Shown here piece by piece: positions 5,668 to 6,295 of a stretch of 6,295 nucleotides of DNA (the first letter of the stretch is position 1; each line of letters begins with the position of its first letter). The notes under the pieces were generated by a model. It was not told where the DNA came from and ran no database searches. It saw only the letters and a program-made list of their open reading frames with translations. The stretch comes from a bacterium (GTDB taxonomy: Bacteria > Auribacterota > Auribacteria > Auribacterales > Auribacteraceae): positions 1 through 6,295 of the forward strand of contig JAGGZS010000315.1 in assembly GCA_021161885.1 (NCBI GenBank). The letters run 5' to 3'. A program made the translations under genes and the position numbers.

Positions 5668-6295
5668 ATGCAAGGGTTTATTTTCGGCGCTGGTTTTGGT
5701 GTAAGGTTACGTCCGCTTACGGATTATCGTCCTAAGGTAACCGTACCTGTTTTAGGAAAACCTATTATTTTTTATGTTATAGATAGATTAGAGCAGTTAT
5801 CCGTATCTTCCGTAATAATCAATACCCATTATAAACCGGATATATTAAAAAATATTGTAGATAACGGTTATCAGTGTGATGAAAAAATTTTTTATTCGGA
5901 TGAACCGGTTATTCTTGAAACCGGCGGCGGATTGTTTAATGCCCGCGATTTAATTTCCGACCAGAGCGTTATTGTATATAACGGCGATATTTATACCGAT
6001 TTTAATCTGAACAAAATGATTGAATTCCATAAGAAGAAAAAAGCGGTTGCCACGCTTGCTGTAGCGTCATGGTGCCAACCACGCCAGATTAGTTTAAATT
6101 CGGATAAAAAAATTACGGATATACGCCGAATTTATACTTCTTCTTTGCCCACACATACGTTTATGGGAATACATATCATTGAAAAAGATTTTTTATCTGA
6201 ATTGGCTTTGGAAGCGCGCAAAAACAGAGCTTTTTCAATAATCAAAACTTATTTGCGCTTAATTAGAGAAAAGAAACCTATATTCGCTTATGAAC
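5668..6295 (+). CDS. Sugar-1-phosphate nucleotidyltransferase (MurU/HddC-like), N-terminal part, cut by the right edge
   Basis: An ATG at 5668 opens a frame of 209 complete codons that leaves the window without a stop. The N-terminus carries the nucleotidyltransferase signature GAGFGVRLRPLT (7-18) with P22-K23 in DYRPK and then VPVLGKPII. LETGGGLFNA at 83-92 and the metal-binding NGDI at 105-108 follow. Such enzymes join a sugar 1-phosphate to an NTP to give NDP-sugar and pyrophosphate, feeding cell-wall, LPS or glycan synthesis. The short single-domain start and LETGGG resemble the MurU (MurNAc-1-P), HddC (heptose-1-P) and mannose-1-P guanylyltransferase-like group, but the substrate cannot be assigned. 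The opening is IFGAG rather than the usual LAAG. It follows cysK by 23 bases. The Shine-Dalgarno is poor (GGCGGG at 5659-5664, very close to the start), yet no other start codon is available in frame upstream. The missing 3' part may hold only a few tens of residues. Confidence 0.88.
   Translation, partial: MQGFIFGAGFGVRLRPLTDYRPKVTVPVLGKPIIFYVIDRLEQLSVSSVIINTHYKPDILKNIVDNGYQCDEKIFYSDEPVILETGGGLFNARDLISDQSVIVYNGDIYTDFNLNKMIEFHKKKKAVATLAVASWCQPRQISLNSDKKITDIRRIYTSSLPTHTFMGIHIIEKDFLSELALEARKNRAFSIIKTYLRLIREKKPIFAYE

Overview
The window is AT-rich (roughly 35-40% GC by eye) bacterial DNA with short intergenic gaps and mostly recognisable Shine-Dalgarno sites. It holds the 5' part of one minus-strand gene, a 140-bp divergent intergenic region, and six closely packed plus-strand genes that look like one transcription unit running off the right edge. 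The gene mix (a TMTC-like membrane glycosyltransferase, a Cache-domain sensor protein, a sugar nucleotidyltransferase) suits an uncultured, probably Gram-negative-type bacterium such as Omnitrophota or Elusimicrobiota. That placement is a guess that the sequence does not settle.

Layout: 1-460 (minus) is the N-terminal part of a GT-C/TMTC-like multi-membrane glycosyltransferase. 461-600 carries a near-consensus sigma70-type promoter pointing right. 601-2637 encodes a membrane-anchored Cache-HAMP-histidine-kinase-like protein whose phosphoacceptor His is replaced by Thr and whose ATP-binding G1 and G2 boxes are unrecognisable. 2627-3001 encodes an intact single-domain (CheY-like) response regulator. 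3007-3336 encodes a 109-residue membrane-anchored protein that is just one transmembrane helix plus a histidine-containing DHp/HisKA domain, with no ATPase domain. 3363-4643 is an O-acetylhomoserine sulfhydrylase (MetY-type). 4688-5644 is a cysteine synthase (CysK). 5668 to the right edge is the N-terminal two thirds or more of a sugar-1-phosphate nucleotidyltransferase.

The most notable content is the three-gene signalling module at 601-3336. The sensor kinase appears catalytically dead at both the His and the nucleotide-binding site, yet it sits next to an intact receiver and to a stand-alone His-bearing DHp domain closely similar to the sensor's own His-less DHp. This suggests a phosphotransfer system in which the sensor acts as an allosteric scaffold (compare Caulobacter DivL) while the small DHp protein supplies the phosphoacceptor, with phosphoryl groups coming from a kinase elsewhere. 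The mechanism is inference; the residue losses and domain composition are read directly from the translations.

The two downstream enzymes use sulfide to make homocysteine (from O-acetylhomoserine) and cysteine (from O-acetylserine), so the unit combines signalling with sulfur assimilation. The receiver has no DNA-binding domain, so any regulatory link between the two parts would be indirect.
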